Shown: one piece after another, positions 24,450 to 35,958 of the stretch
Layout: each line of letters opens with the position of its first letter
Numbering within the stretch: position 1 is the stretch's first letter
Origin: Xylogone sp. PMI_703
Taxonomy: Eukaryota > Ascomycota > Leotiomycetes
Assembly (NCBI GenBank): GCA_021399445.1
Contig: JAJTUQ010000001.1
Coordinates: forward strand, 3,162,001-3,226,000
Length of the DNA: 64,000 nucleotides
Reading direction: 5' to 3'
Position numbers and translations under genes: made by a program
The notes under the pieces: model-generated
The model's input: only the letters and a program-made list of their open reading frames with translations
What the model was told of the DNA's origin: nothing
The model's database searches: none

Positions 24450-25343
24450 TCACTTCTCTTCACCACCGTAATACCGCACCTCCTGATATCCCTCAACCCC
24501 ATACTTCTCCAACAACCCCCTCACCCTCTCCTCTCCCAAAAACCCCTCCAACACCAACTCAAACTCCCCAAAGTAATTCGGACTCTGATACACCTTGATA
24601 AACCCAATGCTCTCAAACAACTTAATACTCTTCTCGTTACTCCCCCCGATCTTGACCTTTAACTGCAGCAACGACATCTTCTCTAGATCTTGACCCTCAG
24701 CCTGGGCTTGTCCTCGCTTGTACTCAGCCAGGATCTTCTGGAGATGCGTCTGGAGATAGTAGAGGAATGCGAGAATCGCCGCTCGTCCGTAGCCTTTGCG
24801 CCTCATGGCCGTGGGAGCGATCATGAGCTCCAGTTCTCCTATGCAGCCTTCCTCGTCTTCGTCGGCGGGGGAGAGGAAGAGATTTACATCACCGATCATG
24901 CGATCTGGCGCGTCGGCGAGTCCGGGTTTAAGCAGTGGTGGATCATCCTTCTTGACCAGCCCAGAGAAGGAGGAGGTGGTGGTGGGAAGACAGGCGATGA
25001 ATGTGAGTTTGTCATGATCGGTTCTCCAGCTTCTCTGCATCTGGTACTCTTCGTCGAGGGACAATGGCTCTGATGCGGTGGCTTCTTGGATTTCCTGTGT
25101 ACGGTGCTGTCAGTTTTTCATGAACTCCTGTAAGATGTTGTATTAAGGGGTGAATTGTAGCACCTCACTCTTCATCCATTCATGGTATGTGACGACGTGT
25201 GATTTCTCATATGGCACCAAAAGAACAGCGTTCGTTAGAATGGCTTTGAATCCATGAGCGTCAGTAAGAGGACCAATTTCAAAATTCTAATATATTAAAT
25301 ACCGGTATTTTTATTAATTAACATGGTGGATAATCCGTACCAT
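24450..25343 (-). CDS. NAT9: GNAT N-acetyltransferase, NAT9 type
   Basis: The proposed minus-strand exons are 25343-25341 (the ATG alone), 25286-25164 and 25094-24450, giving 256 aa. The last two are secure: VPYEKSHVVTYHEWMKSE joins EIQEATASEPLSLDEEYQMQ in the NAT9 pattern, and RRKGYGRAA is the acetyl-CoA loop, with IGFIKVYQSPNYFGEFELV near the end. The 69-nt intron has an unusual GTGCTA donor. Upstream the frame is open only back to 25286, directly after a TTAG acceptor and with no ATG. The best start is an ATG at 25343 followed at once by GTACGG, 54 nt upstream. Family members acetylate protein N-termini or related amines; the substrate is unknown here. The exon-1 model is tentative. Confidence 0.78.
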
Positions 25344-25760
25344 TAACTTTGATGTTGAAACAAGAGTGAATGAGTTTCGCCCAATTATAGTTGAACTCAA
25401 GACATTTTAAATCGATGGCTATTTCGCTGACTGAACAGCCAGTTTTTCCCCAGTGCCAATACGCCCAAGAGCATCAAAAGAAACCCACGCAAGATGCCAG
25501 ATAGTACTGGGTGATTTCAATGAAATTTCTTATATTCCCCGAATGCTCAACTTTTATTTCCGACTTTTACAAAGCACTACCCATTACTGTCTAATACTAA
25601 AAACCAGAGAGCCCGACTTCAGAGTAGCTATTTACAGTACCAATCAAGGCACTTTTGTAGCTGATATTATTAACGTCTAAATCCCATCTTTGGGTAGCTC
25701 CTTTTTAAAACTCCTCCCATGTAGTCTCAGAACCAAAAGCACCTTTTCAAAACCTGCCCC
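25344..25760. other. intergenic stretch between NAT9-type and serine dehydratase genes
   Basis: 417 bp with no supported gene. It probably carries the NAT9-type gene promoter and the dehydratase 3' end region. Confidence 0.45.
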
Positions 25761-26893
25761 TCAAGCCTTCTTCAGAGAAGCCGCTTTTCTTTTGTGGAAT
25801 TTCTTCACCACAGCATCATCATTTGCGTATTCCCTTTTGTACTTACCCAAGACATCAAGATTTACATTAGATCCACCACAAATAACTATAACAATGTTCA
25901 GCTTTTCAAACTCCGAGCTGTCTAACTCCGGAAAGAGGAGACTAGCCAAGGTACCATTGTATGCGGGAGCGATGCTCACCCCACACGCAGGCTCAACGAC
26001 TACCCTCTCGTCATCTGCGAAACATACTGCACCCATGGCGGCTTCGGCGTCGCTGAGTACACAGCTGACTACTTCCGGCTGTTGGCCGTATTCAAAAGCT
26101 TTCTCAGCAACCTGCGCAGCTCCGAGACTAGTTGCGATGCCGGTAATAGTGTCCATCTTTGAGAGTGCGCCGTTCCTTAAACTGAGGGCGAGGGATTGTG
26201 TACCCTCAGTCTCCATGGCAAGAACTTTTGCTCCTCCCTTTTGGCCAGCACGTAGTCGACCGTGTCTTTCTAACCCTTCCATGATTCCAGAAAATAGTCC
26301 ACCACCGCCTACGCTACATACCACAGCATCATATCCACCTTCGTCTCGCATCTGTACCTCCAGCTCGTCGATCAAAGTCCCGTTTCCGGTCCATATCTTA
26401 GGGTCATCAAAAGGAGACACATACACCCCGTCTTTATCTTTTGCCAGCAACTCTTCTCGTAGATAAGTGTCTGCCTCTTTCCAGTGGTTGCCCACCTGCA
26501 TAACCTCCACGCCTAGGACTCTCAATTTCTCAACCATAAACGCAGATGTTGTTAGAGGGACGACAATGGTTGCATTCTGTTGTAGAGAAAGTGCAGCTGT
26601 TGCACAGGCGAGGCCGGCGTTGCCTCCGGACGAGCAGTAGAAGTGTAGGGGCTTGGACGGGCTTCGAGTGCTCATTGAATGAAGAATAAGGTTTCCGATG
26701 CCTCGGGACTTAAAAGAGCCACCAGGCTGGAGGTACTCTAGTTTCAGGTAGACGTTACTTTGAAGCTGTCAGTACTTTCTAGGTAATTGTGGGGATAGAG
26801 AAGATGAAAGTACCATCCTGCTTCGCGAGACAGCGCTGGTGATTTGATACAGGGAGTCTGGATCCATGGTTCACTTGGGACATTGGAACCCAT
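25761..26893 (-). CDS. PLP-dependent L-serine/threonine dehydratase
   Basis: Exons 26893-26814 and 26757-25761 encode 358 aa. The 56-nt intron (GTACTT...AAAG, branch TACTGAC) splits a Cys codon. The fold-type II PLP signature is complete: PLP lysine in GSFKSRG (about K43), the phosphate-binding loop CSSGGNAGLA, the SVGGGGLFSG loop and the late ICGGSNVN motif. The enzyme deaminates serine (and often threonine) to pyruvate or 2-oxobutyrate plus ammonia in amino acid catabolism. The start at 26893 is the first in-frame ATG and sits just before the conserved PWIQTP. Whether serine or threonine is preferred cannot be read from the sequence. Confidence 0.9.
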
Positions 26894-28359
26894 GTTGAGT
26901 TGTATTTCCCCTGTTTTTGGACTAGGTGTTTGAATGAATCGAGTGCTGCTTAAATTTTCACAGCCCCGAGCAAGATAGACGTGCAATCCTCCAGGCGGGA
27001 ATTAGATGAATATATGCTCTGGTAGACGGTATGAACGGTATGGATTTCCAAGTCGTCAGACCGGGGAAAAATATCCCTGAAAACTTTGCGTAAACACGTT
27101 CCTCGGGATGAAATGGATTAGGTGGAGGAAGCTGTCAGAACCTGCATCTGAGAGGTGTTGACAGATGCAATGTGACGGTGTCTCTTTGCACAGTGTGACC
27201 TAATTGCTGCGCTCCAGGAGCCAGTACCCAATGTTCATGGTCATAGGACAATCAGTCAATGGTTCATGAACGCCAGCCTGTAGACGTTCGGGACCTCAAC
27301 CATTCACCCAAAGGCGTAGGAGACTTTTCCGCCCTGGGAGCCCCACCTACAAGGTATGCGCAAGCTGCAGGACCAGCGATGATAGAGGGGTTGATAAGCG
27401 CGATAAGGAGCAGAGCTTCTAGGCCGACGAAAGCCGCCAGGGGGGACCTCTCCGAAATAGGAAGATCGCAATGGAACCGCCAACCGCGCCCTTCGAATAA
27501 CGTAACAGCATCGACGACGTGTGACGGTGACTGAGATCTGGTGGTCTTCCTGACCTTCTCGTTAAGTAAAAACGACGCAAACGGGCTGGAGCCACCTGCT
27601 GCTTGGGGCATCCGGATCCTCCACCGCTTCTCCACTGTCGTACACTTTCTTCTGGAATTCTCGGTATCCGCTGTGTGGAGTAAAGGGAAGTTTTTTTTTT
27701 GCTCATCGCGTGAGGGATTATCTATAATATCTCCGCATAACACACGGTTTACGAGATATAAAAAAGTAGCTGCGAATGTGCTAAGTACTACTGAAGGGTA
27801 AGGTCAGATGGCCCTGAATAATAGCTTAATTGAAGCTGTTGTTGAGCTGGACTAGCTCCGTGGCCCCGGATATCGGGATCTCCTCTTTCTGAAGGACCAA
27901 GCCGTTGGGTTTCAATCCAAGCCCTGCTCGAATGCTTTGTTGAGTGGTGTTCTGGAGCAAAGGGCTCTCTTGCCAACAGGTATCTCATCCTAGCATCCCC
28001 TGCCGGGAGATGCGTGCGCAGACAGCTTTGGGAAGCTAAAAGACACTGGCTTGCATACGCATACGTAGCACCCAAGAAGTGGTTAGCTGATAGATACTAC
28101 CAAGAGTGAGTAGATCGATCGAGATATCACGCTGCATTCCGAACCCGGGTAGCCTAGGACCTTTAGTTTGCAGTTACCTCCCAAAACATTAAGTTTCCCG
28201 TTGATGTAAACTTGGAATTTTCCAGATCCCCCTCCCTACTAGAGTAATACGCCATGCTTGCTCCACCTGAACTTGAAGCTCTGCATTATGGAAGAGGTAA
28301 CATGAGCAACTTATACTGCCCTACCTATCGATTTATTGCCTTCTCAACTCCTCTATGAC
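26894..28359. other. 1.5-kb gene-free region
   Basis: Overlapping frames on both strands at 27259-27801 are about 90-160 codons long but low-complexity and mutually shadowing, so none is called. The stretch holds the dehydratase promoter and the ALG1 3' end region. Confidence 0.45.
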
Positions 28360-29859
28360 TTAATCACAAAATCCCAGTAATTTTCCAGCTACTCCATCCC
28401 ATTCTTCGTCCCATCTCCGGCTTCCCTCTCTTACTGCCCCTTTCCTCAATTTCGCTAGCTTCCTTCCTCCATCCTCAGGGCTGAACAACTCTTTCAGGAT
28501 CGTGGCTAGTCCTTCTGCATTCTTAAACCCTTCGCCATTCTCACCCTCATGAACGAGCTCGCTCCAGCTCTCGTACCCGTTATACCCGGCAACAGGTAGT
28601 CCTGCGCCAAACATATCTACAACCTTCATGGGAAGATCCACGCCCGAAGAACTCATATGCAGACAAACACCTAAATCAGCGCACGCAAGTAGCGTAGCGT
28701 AGTCTTCAATGGAGAGCCATGCTGTAGAAATGGTTACGTGCTCGAGCTTCTTGGTGCGCTTCAACTCCGCGATTTGAGCTAAATAATGCGCCTTTTGGGG
28801 ACCTTTGCCAGTGATGATGGCTAGAAGTGGAGGGAGGCAGTCGGAGCTTGGGGCAGAGGAGACTGAAGAGGAATAAGATACGAGCGCTGAAAGCAGAATG
28901 TCAAAGTCTTCATCTGGGGTCCAGGAGGTACTGCTAACAAGCAGTTTTGTCTTGCCAGCTATAATACTATTGGCATATTCTTTGGTCTCAGGGACGCGTT
29001 GTAGAAACTTCAAACGTGCCTCGGGGCTTTCAATAGGCTGAAATATGGCTGCAGGTCTGTCGTGAAGGGTAAAAATTGGACTACGAATGTAGTATGGTGC
29101 ACCTCGCAGCTGCTTTGCCATAGCGTCCGTCACTGTGAAGGATGCCGTAGGAGCCCACTGCCCTAGCCATATCTCGTAGGCCTTGGATATGCGCACGAAC
29201 GGATGGGCCGCGCCCTTTGTGCCTGCAAGAATGCTCCAGCCATAGTTATGCCAATCTATTATGAGATGAGTGTTGCGTAGGAAGCAGACGACGAGTGCAA
29301 TTAGGAGTGTAGGTATTGAGGGTGGGTTCTGGACAAGTAGCCAGCGTGCCGGTTTGGTGCGGTAACCGATGACGTGGAAGAGAGTGTAAATCTGCCATAA
29401 AACCTTCAATGGCCCAGCAATAATGAATGGGAGAGCTTTGCTACGCAAGATTGGTGGTGGGAGGGCCAGAGGAACAATAGTAATTAAAGGGTTATCCAGG
29501 CTGGGAGGAATCGCGGACTCTAGGAAGGTGATGCATACAGATTAGCTTCTGGAGTTTCGGACTAATTGATGCCCTTGGTAAAATAACCTACCCTGATAAC
29601 CTATAAGATCCACTCTTCCACCATGTTTTGCGATGCTCATGGCATGGTATTGCATCCGTGGGCTGCGGCCTATATCTCCGAGCACCAGCACTTGGACGGA
29701 GATCTTGGGTTCAGTGCGCAGTGTGTTTGAGCCATCACCAGCTTTTGCCGTAGTTTCCTGTGGTGGAGAGTGTCTGACATACCTGCTGGGAAGCATCAGG
29801 AGAAATATAGTGAATATGGTTGAGGCAACTACAGCCAACGTCAGGAGCTCATCCAGCAT
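28360..29859 (-). CDS. ALG1: chitobiosyldiphosphodolichol beta-1,4-mannosyltransferase
   Basis: Exons 29859-29592 and 29519-28360 encode 475 aa. The 72-nt intron has GTAGGT donor, CTAAT branch and CCTAG acceptor, and joins DLIGYQ to ESAIPPSL. The start is the first in-frame ATG and leads directly into a hydrophobic signal anchor ([19 protein letters not shown]). ALG1 adds the first mannose from GDP-mannose to dolichol-PP-GlcNAc2 on the cytosolic face of the ER. Diagnostic blocks are [62 protein letters not shown] and MFGAGLPV. It is divergent from the zinc transporter at 30637. Confidence 0.93.
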
Positions 29860-30636
29860 TTCGAATTCTGGGGAATATGCCCCTCCTTGTTGTCTGGAGG
29901 GAAATTGTGGCGGCTCCCTGGGCGCGGGACTCAAGGACCACTCAGGTAAGCATACATCGACTCCATGCAAGGGACCTGTTCGCCGACTAGAACTATGATG
30001 CTACTGGCAAGTTGCCATTTGAGGTCGTGATCCTTTTGCAGGAGGGTCCTGTTTATCTGAATGCAAAGTTGCAACGTAAGAGGGCAAGCGCAGCCGCGTT
30101 GTCAGCACCCAAGGCCGGCCTCAGGGGGCCGCAGCGCAGGGGCCAGGCGGGTTGCAGAAGCCATGACGCTGCACAACACACCCAAGATCGCTCCAGACGC
30201 ACCAGCCTATCAGCGCCACCGGTGGGTTCCTGTGGTCCACCGCTGCCGAAATCAGGGGGACGATAATTAATCAACAGAACTCCACGAACACCGCCTTCAC
30301 CTCGACAATTCTCCCTCCACCATCCTTCAACAAGCGACCAGCTCTCTCTTGACTGTAGAGTAGTCTGGCCCTCTTGCATAGGGCTGGCACTCGTGATTGA
30401 CCTCGCGGACAAGGCTGAGCCTTAGAGGCGGTCGCTTTCTGGCCTAGCCAATCACTTTTGCTCTCGTTCAGCTATCTCCAAAGAGCCAAGCTGCCTCTGG
30501 ACGCCAATCCAGCACGGAGTCTAGCCCACGACAACCACCGAACCAATTCGGTTGACCTTCAAACTCATGCGGGCGGAGAGTTCTCTTCTGCGGGCTGCAT
30601 AGCTCGCTCTTATTCTTCAAGACTCCGTCCTCGATC
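29860..30636. other. divergent promoter region, ALG1 / zinc transporter
   Basis: 777 bp between two start codons on opposite strands, relatively GC-rich in its middle. An open minus frame at 30053-30412 is not supported as a gene. An upstream exon of the transporter gene cannot be excluded. Confidence 0.45.
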
Positions 30637-32317
30637 ATGGCTTCATCCTATGCTTTGCCGGCTTCTGCCATGACCCACGGTCACCTGGGCCATAACCACC
30701 TTCATGCACATTCTCACTCACATTCGCACTCCCATTCTCACTCGCCAAATCGACATGCCCAGTCGCCATCCAGATCATTGAGATCTGAGAGATCAAACGG
30801 AAGCCTACACACGCATTCACAATCAGAATTGGGGACGTACGGGCCGCCGAGTATGAACGGCACGAATGGAAATGGCTCTATTTATGGAGGAATGGATGAA
30901 AAACACGATCATCACGACCACCATGACCACCATGATCATCATAATCACCACGACCACCATAGCCATGACCATGACCATGACCATGACCACAGCCATCACG
31001 GCCACGACCACAGCCATGATCACGACCACGATCACACGCATGACCGCAGTAGCCATATACACGTCCATCATGACCACCATTCTGGGTCTGTGTTGGAGAC
31101 TCGCTCTCGATTTACAACTTTCCTGCTCCCCCATGTTCAACAATGGCCGCTTCTGCATGTGATTCTCACCGACAAGGACTCCCGTCGGATCTTCTATTTC
31201 ATGAGGTATTCGTCTTTACGTCCTATGAAAAATGTGTTGACAATATTGCTAACAGTGACTCAGCCTCAATTTCGGTTTCATGATCATTCAAGCGATCTAT
31301 GGTGTTATTACCGACTCTCTCGGTCTCCTTAGCGACAGTATTCACATGTTCTTCGACTGTCTAGCGCTCGCTGTGGGATTGTTTGCATCTGTTGCAAGCA
31401 AATGGCCCCCAAGTAGTCGGTTCCCTTATGGCTTCAGCAAGATAGAGAGTCTTTCAGGGTTTGGGAACGGAGTATTTCTGATGTATGTGAAACATAATTA
31501 CTGAAAGAAGTGGCTAACTAATGTTTAATACAGACTGATCAGCGTGGAAATCATCATAGAGGCAATTGATCGTCTTGCAGAAGGCCGTGAAACGAAGCAT
31601 CTAGCTGAATTGTTCATCGTTAGTTCTCTCGGACTAGCTGTAAACTTGGTAGGTATGGCATGTTTTGGTCATCATGGCCATGCTGGTCACGACCATGGAC
31701 ACTCCCACGGTCATTCACACTCTCATGACCGTGGACATGGCCACGATCATGGCCACAGTCACGGCCATTCACATGACCACTCTAATGAAAATATGCGTGG
31801 CATCTTTCTCCATGTTCTTGCAGATACCATGGGTTCCGCAGCTGTGATTGTCTCAACAATTCTGATCCACTTCGTAGGCTGGTCAGGCTGGGATCCTTTA
31901 GCGTCAGTGATTATAGCTGTGCTGATTTTCCTCTCATCTATCCCGCTTGTTTCCTCTTCCGCAAAGAAACTTCTCCTCGCTGTCCCTGATGATGTAGAAT
32001 ACAGCCTCCGCGACACGCTAGCAAACGTTAGCGGCCTCCGTGGTGTAGCGGGATACACAGTCCCGAGATTCTGGATGGGAGAAGGTGGTGATGGTGGCAA
32101 TATGGGCAAATCCGGCGACCAATGTGGCGGAGAGAATGAGAAAGTTCTGGGGGTCATGCATGTGACAGCAATTAGAGGATCCGACTTGGACGATGTTAGG
32201 CAACGGACTCGCCAGCTCCTGTTGGATAAAGGCATGGACGTTGTAGTGCAGGTTGAAAATGGAGATGCATATTGCTGGTGTAGAGGAGCCGGGGGAGCTG
32301 GCAGACGGTATAGCTAA
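30637..32317 (+). CDS. MSC2: cation diffusion facilitator zinc transporter, MSC2/ZnT5 type
   Basis: Exons 30637-31205, 31264-31482 and 31534-32317 give 523 aa; introns are 58 and 51 nt with CTAAC branch sites. The first 150 residues hold very long His/Asp repeats (HSHSHSHSHS and many DHDHDH units), and a second His-rich loop lies near residues 300-350. CDF metal-site motifs are visible: LGLLSDSIHMFFDCLAL and HVLADTMGSAAV, each with the H/D pairs that bind zinc. MSC2-like proteins load zinc into the ER/Golgi and work as heteromers with a Zrg17-type partner in yeasts. Yeast Msc2 has extra N-terminal spans that I do not see here, so the name is by type. Confidence 0.85.
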
Positions 32318-32891
32318 GTGTGCTCGGCGCTTTAGGTAGTTCGGGCCCCGTTTGCTTCATCGAGAAGATGTCGATGCCCTGGCTCTTATCTTCTCAACGG
32401 CTTACATACATAGGGATATGGCGTTTATATGTTGTTCCGTACTGGTACGTGTACTCATAGCGTGAATTTTGATGTTGGAGTTTTTATCTTTGCATTGGAA
32501 AGGATAGAAGGAGGGTGAGCAGGGTGGAGGCTACCTTCATCTTGTATATAAGTTAGTTATTAACGTTACTGTTGAGGGCCAAATGATACCATGAATCTAG
32601 AATAATGGTGTTATCCACTACTCTCAAGTCTTTGTTGTCTCAACTTTTGCGGTCTATTAGGTTTTCTAAACCGCCGTTCTTCGTTATCTTCCGTGCTTTT
32701 GTATATCATGTACTTCCTCGTCCCAAAAGGGGTCATGCACCAAAAGGGCTGCAGCTGGCTCTAGTCCTTACTCCCTGAGAGCTTTAGATTTCCATAATGA
32801 CGCTTATATGAATTGGTATCTATATACAGATATTATCGCTAAGTCAAGATGGTCTTTCCAATTTTTTACTTATTTTTCCATTCCCTCTACT
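32318..32891. other. intergenic region between convergent genes
   Basis: 574 bp between the zinc transporter and the thiolase gene, which converge. No gene or RNA is seen. Confidence 0.45.
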
Positions 32892-34262
32892 TTACACGCT
32901 CTCGATTCTCTGCACAACAACTGCAGTAGCTGCACCACCACCATTACAGATTGCAGCAACACCATACTCACCAACCTTCAACTGGTGCAGTAATGTTGTC
33001 AGGATTCTAGATCCCGAACTACCAAGAGCATGGCCCAGGGAGATCGCGCCGCCCAATGGATTTATATTCGCGCCTTCAAGACCAAGGATCTTCTCGTTTG
33101 CCTTGATGACGGCTGCGAAGGCCTCGTTGAATTCCCAGACTGCCACATCTTCCTTCTTGATTCCTGCTCGCTCTAGCGCAATTGGGACAGCCTTCGCAGG
33201 TGCGGTTGGGAAATCAACGGGGTCCAATGCCGCATCTGCGGAGCTGCAGATTCGGGCGAGGACTCTCGATCCGGCACCGTACTCCTGAGCAATAGCCTTG
33301 TTTCCTAGAACGAGTGCGCTGGCACCATCGTTGAAAGTGGAAGAGTTCGCTGCGGTGACTGTGCCGGTTCCATCACGGATGAAGGCAGGCTTCAAGGTAG
33401 GTATCTTCTCGAGCTTGATATCGAGGTATCCCTCATCTGTGTCGATGATGGTGTCTCCCTTCTTGCCTTTCACTGTCACCGGAGCGATCTCATCCTTGAA
33501 GGCACCGGAGTCCCAGGCCTTTTTGGCACGAGCGTAGGATTGGATTGCATATTCATCCTGCATCTCTCGAGTGACGCCATACTTCTTCGCTGTCTCTTCT
33601 GCGCATACACCCATGTGGAATTGGTTGTACACATCCCACAGACCATCTTTTATAAGTCCATCCTCCATCTGGATGTTCCCGAAGGCGGGCAATCCACTGG
33701 ATCGAGGTATATAATACGGCACCCGGGTCATGCTTTCCATACCTCCTGCTATCTGTGCCTCGGCTAAGCCGAGCTGGATGTTTTGGGCGGCAAAAACAAC
33801 GGCTTTTAGACCGGAGGCACAGACTTTGTTGATGGTGACGGCTTCGACGCTTGACGATAGTCCTGCAAAGAGAGCAGCTTGACGGGCTGGGGCCTGACCT
33901 ACGGAGCCCTGGAGGACGTTGCCCATATAGACATCTGTAATCTTGGAAGCGGGGACTTTGGATTTCTCGAGGGCGGATTTGATGGCGACGGCGCCGAGTT
34001 GAGGGGCTGGAACGGTGGTGAAAGAGCCATTGAACTAGATATTGTTAAATATATGCATAAGAGTAAATAGTATTCAAAAAAGGGGTTGAGAGCTTACTTT
34101 TGCTGTTGGCGTCCTGGCAGCGCTCAAGATGTAGGCATCTTGGATCTGTTGTCTTGCCGAGGCAGTTGAGCCGAACTGTCTTGATAGCTGTGCCACCCGC
34201 TGGTTGGCAACAGCGGATTGTCTAAGTGAAGAGGACATTGTGGAGCGAAGAATGGAGGACAT
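32892..34262 (-). CDS. acetyl-CoA acetyltransferase (thiolase), probably mitochondrial
   Basis: Exons 34262-34098 and 34034-32892 encode 435 aa; the 63-nt intron has GTAAGC and ATCTAG ends in phase 0. The first 40 residues are rich in Arg, Ser, Gln and Ala without acidic residues ([20 protein letters not shown]), as in mitochondrial presequences. Thiolase signatures are complete: nucleophile in [11 protein letters not shown] (about C127), [17 protein letters not shown] and the late catalytic Cys in [10 protein letters not shown]. It interconverts two acetyl-CoA and acetoacetyl-CoA. The presequence suggests the mitochondrial isoform of ketone and amino acid metabolism rather than the cytosolic Erg10 of sterol synthesis. 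It is divergent from RAD6. Confidence 0.92.
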
Positions 34263-34861
34263 GATGGGTATATAGACAAATGGAAAGAAAAATACAAGCA
34301 CCGGGAAAGGATTAAGAATATTTTACTCGGGGGGTTTCGGTTGTTAAAAACGATACCGGCTGGACGTGTTCCGCATCGTTATGACGGTGGTGCGCATAAG
34401 CTCGGCTTTCGAAGAAGAAGCGGGAGCGGGTTGCGGCGATATCGTTGGAGCTCTGATAAGTAATTGCTGGAAACTATGATGGCTAATCAGCACGTGACAG
34501 CTCTCCACCCAGAGCCCTCTTCAGCCACCGCTTTGTGGGAGGCATAAAAGTTATCGGTCTGATACTCTAGAATCCTCGTCGATCTTCTGTTGTCCTGCAA
34601 ATCGAACCCCTCATTCTAACATCAACAGACAGCTCTTCTGCACATAGCTTCGCAGTGGTCCAGCATAATCTCCCACTAGTGCTGCATTCAAACCCCGCAA
34701 TCGCGAAAAGAGCGATAACATTCGCCTTCCTGCCCGCCAATTATCATCCCTCCGACATCAACAGCCGTCTGCGCTGCCCAACCTTGACACAATCTTCAGC
34801 CTTCCAATCTTTCCTGAAAATACCACTCTAGAGACTTCATCTCTCCCACCTACGAGATACA
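34263..34861. promoter_or_regulatory. divergent promoter, thiolase / RAD6
   Basis: 599 bp separate the two ATGs. A CACGTG box (bHLH/Cbf1-type site) lies at 34491-34496. The RAD6 side is C/T-rich, as is usual for fungal 5' leaders. Confidence 0.4.
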
Positions 34862-35509
34862 ATGTCTACTGCAGCTCGTCGTCGTCTCATGCGAGACTTC
34901 AAGGTGAGTGGCGACCGATCTTGAGCAGCACACGACCCTTAGCTAGATGAGACTAATTCTATCTGCAGCGCATGCAAACCGATCCTCCGGCCGGTGTATC
35001 AGCTTCGCCTGTTCCAGATAATGTCATGACTTGGTATGGAGAGATTTGGAAGCTTGCTGTTATGTTACACAACGGCTAACGTTTGTGCCCAGGAATGCGG
35101 TGATCATCGGGCCAGCAGATACCCCCTTTGAAGATGGAACATTTCGACTTGTTATGCACTTCGAAGAGCAGTATCCAAACAAACCACCAGCCGTCAAGTT
35201 TATTAGCCAGATGTTCCATCCAAACGTGTACGCCACTGGCGAGCTGTGCTTGGATATTTTACAAAACAGATGGAGTCCGACATATGACGTGGCGGCGGTC
35301 TTGACCAGTATTCAAAGGTACGGATACTATGCACGGGCAATAAAGGGGCTTTGGCATGATGATCTATTCTAACATCTATCGGCAGTTTACTCAACGATCC
35401 CAATACCGGGTCTCCCGCCAATGTAGAGGCCAGCAACCTCTACAAAGACAATCGGAGGGAGTATACTAAGCGTGTAAGAGAGACTGTTGAGAAGAGCTGG
35501 GAGGATTAG
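34862..35509 (+). CDS. RAD6: E2 ubiquitin-conjugating enzyme Rad6/Ubc2
   Basis: Four exons, 34862-34903, 34969-35033, 35093-35317 and 35386-35509, encode 151 aa, the usual length in filamentous fungi, which lack the long acidic tail of the budding-yeast protein. The start [20 protein letters not shown], the [15 protein letters not shown] block with the active-site Cys (about C88) and the end [10 protein letters not shown] are nearly invariant in the family. Introns are 59-68 nt. Rad6 works with Rad18 on PCNA in damage tolerance and with Bre1 on histone H2B, and with Ubr1 in N-degron turnover. Confidence 0.97.
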
Positions 35510-35958
35510 ATTCGTACATAATCGTTTCTTGCTGTACCGTGATATGGGAGTTTGTGCATTATGAGACCATGATATGGACAGGGTTCAGGCGTTTCGGAGT
35601 GCTTCCGGGGAAGGAGTCATTTAGTGAGCCCGAGAACACGTGCATAGCAAACCCTTTCTAGCGTTGTTAATATACAGATTATGCTAAGAAAAAAGAATAT
35701 TTCCCCAGACTGAGGCGGAGATTTTTTTTGTTTACTGTGGCGTCTAATTCGCTGGGGTTTGTTTTAAGTGATAAAACGCATCGAGTGGCCCGATTACATT
35801 ATGCGACACTCGAGACCCCTTACGCGAAATATTTAGCGTGGATTTCAACTTGTTGACAACCTCCTTATCGAAATTACTGCGAGAGCACCGTTGACGCTGC
35901 CCTCGACTTCTCCTTCCTGTACATATGTCCATGCCAAGTTAGTTGACATATCGCCAGC
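35510..35958. other. intergenic region between RAD6 and kinesin gene
   Basis: 449 bp containing the RAD6 3' end region and the kinesin promoter and leader. No other feature is seen. Confidence 0.45.

Noticed and set aside
27264..27743. 159-codon minus ORF with an overlapping plus ORF
   Set aside because: Mutually shadowing low-complexity frames; no conserved motif.
8685..29859. N-glycosylation gene cluster (SEC59 with ALG1)
   Set aside because: The two dolichol-pathway genes are about 17 kb apart with unrelated genes between; coincidence is the simpler reading.
30895..31080. CRISPR-like or satellite-like periodic repeat
   Set aside because: The period is 3-6 nt and the frame encodes the His/Asp metal-binding region; it is coding low complexity.
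30823..31162. Met/Val/Ile-rich ORFs over the zinc transporter start
   Set aside because: They are other-frame readings of the CATGAC-type His codon repeats in the transporter gene.
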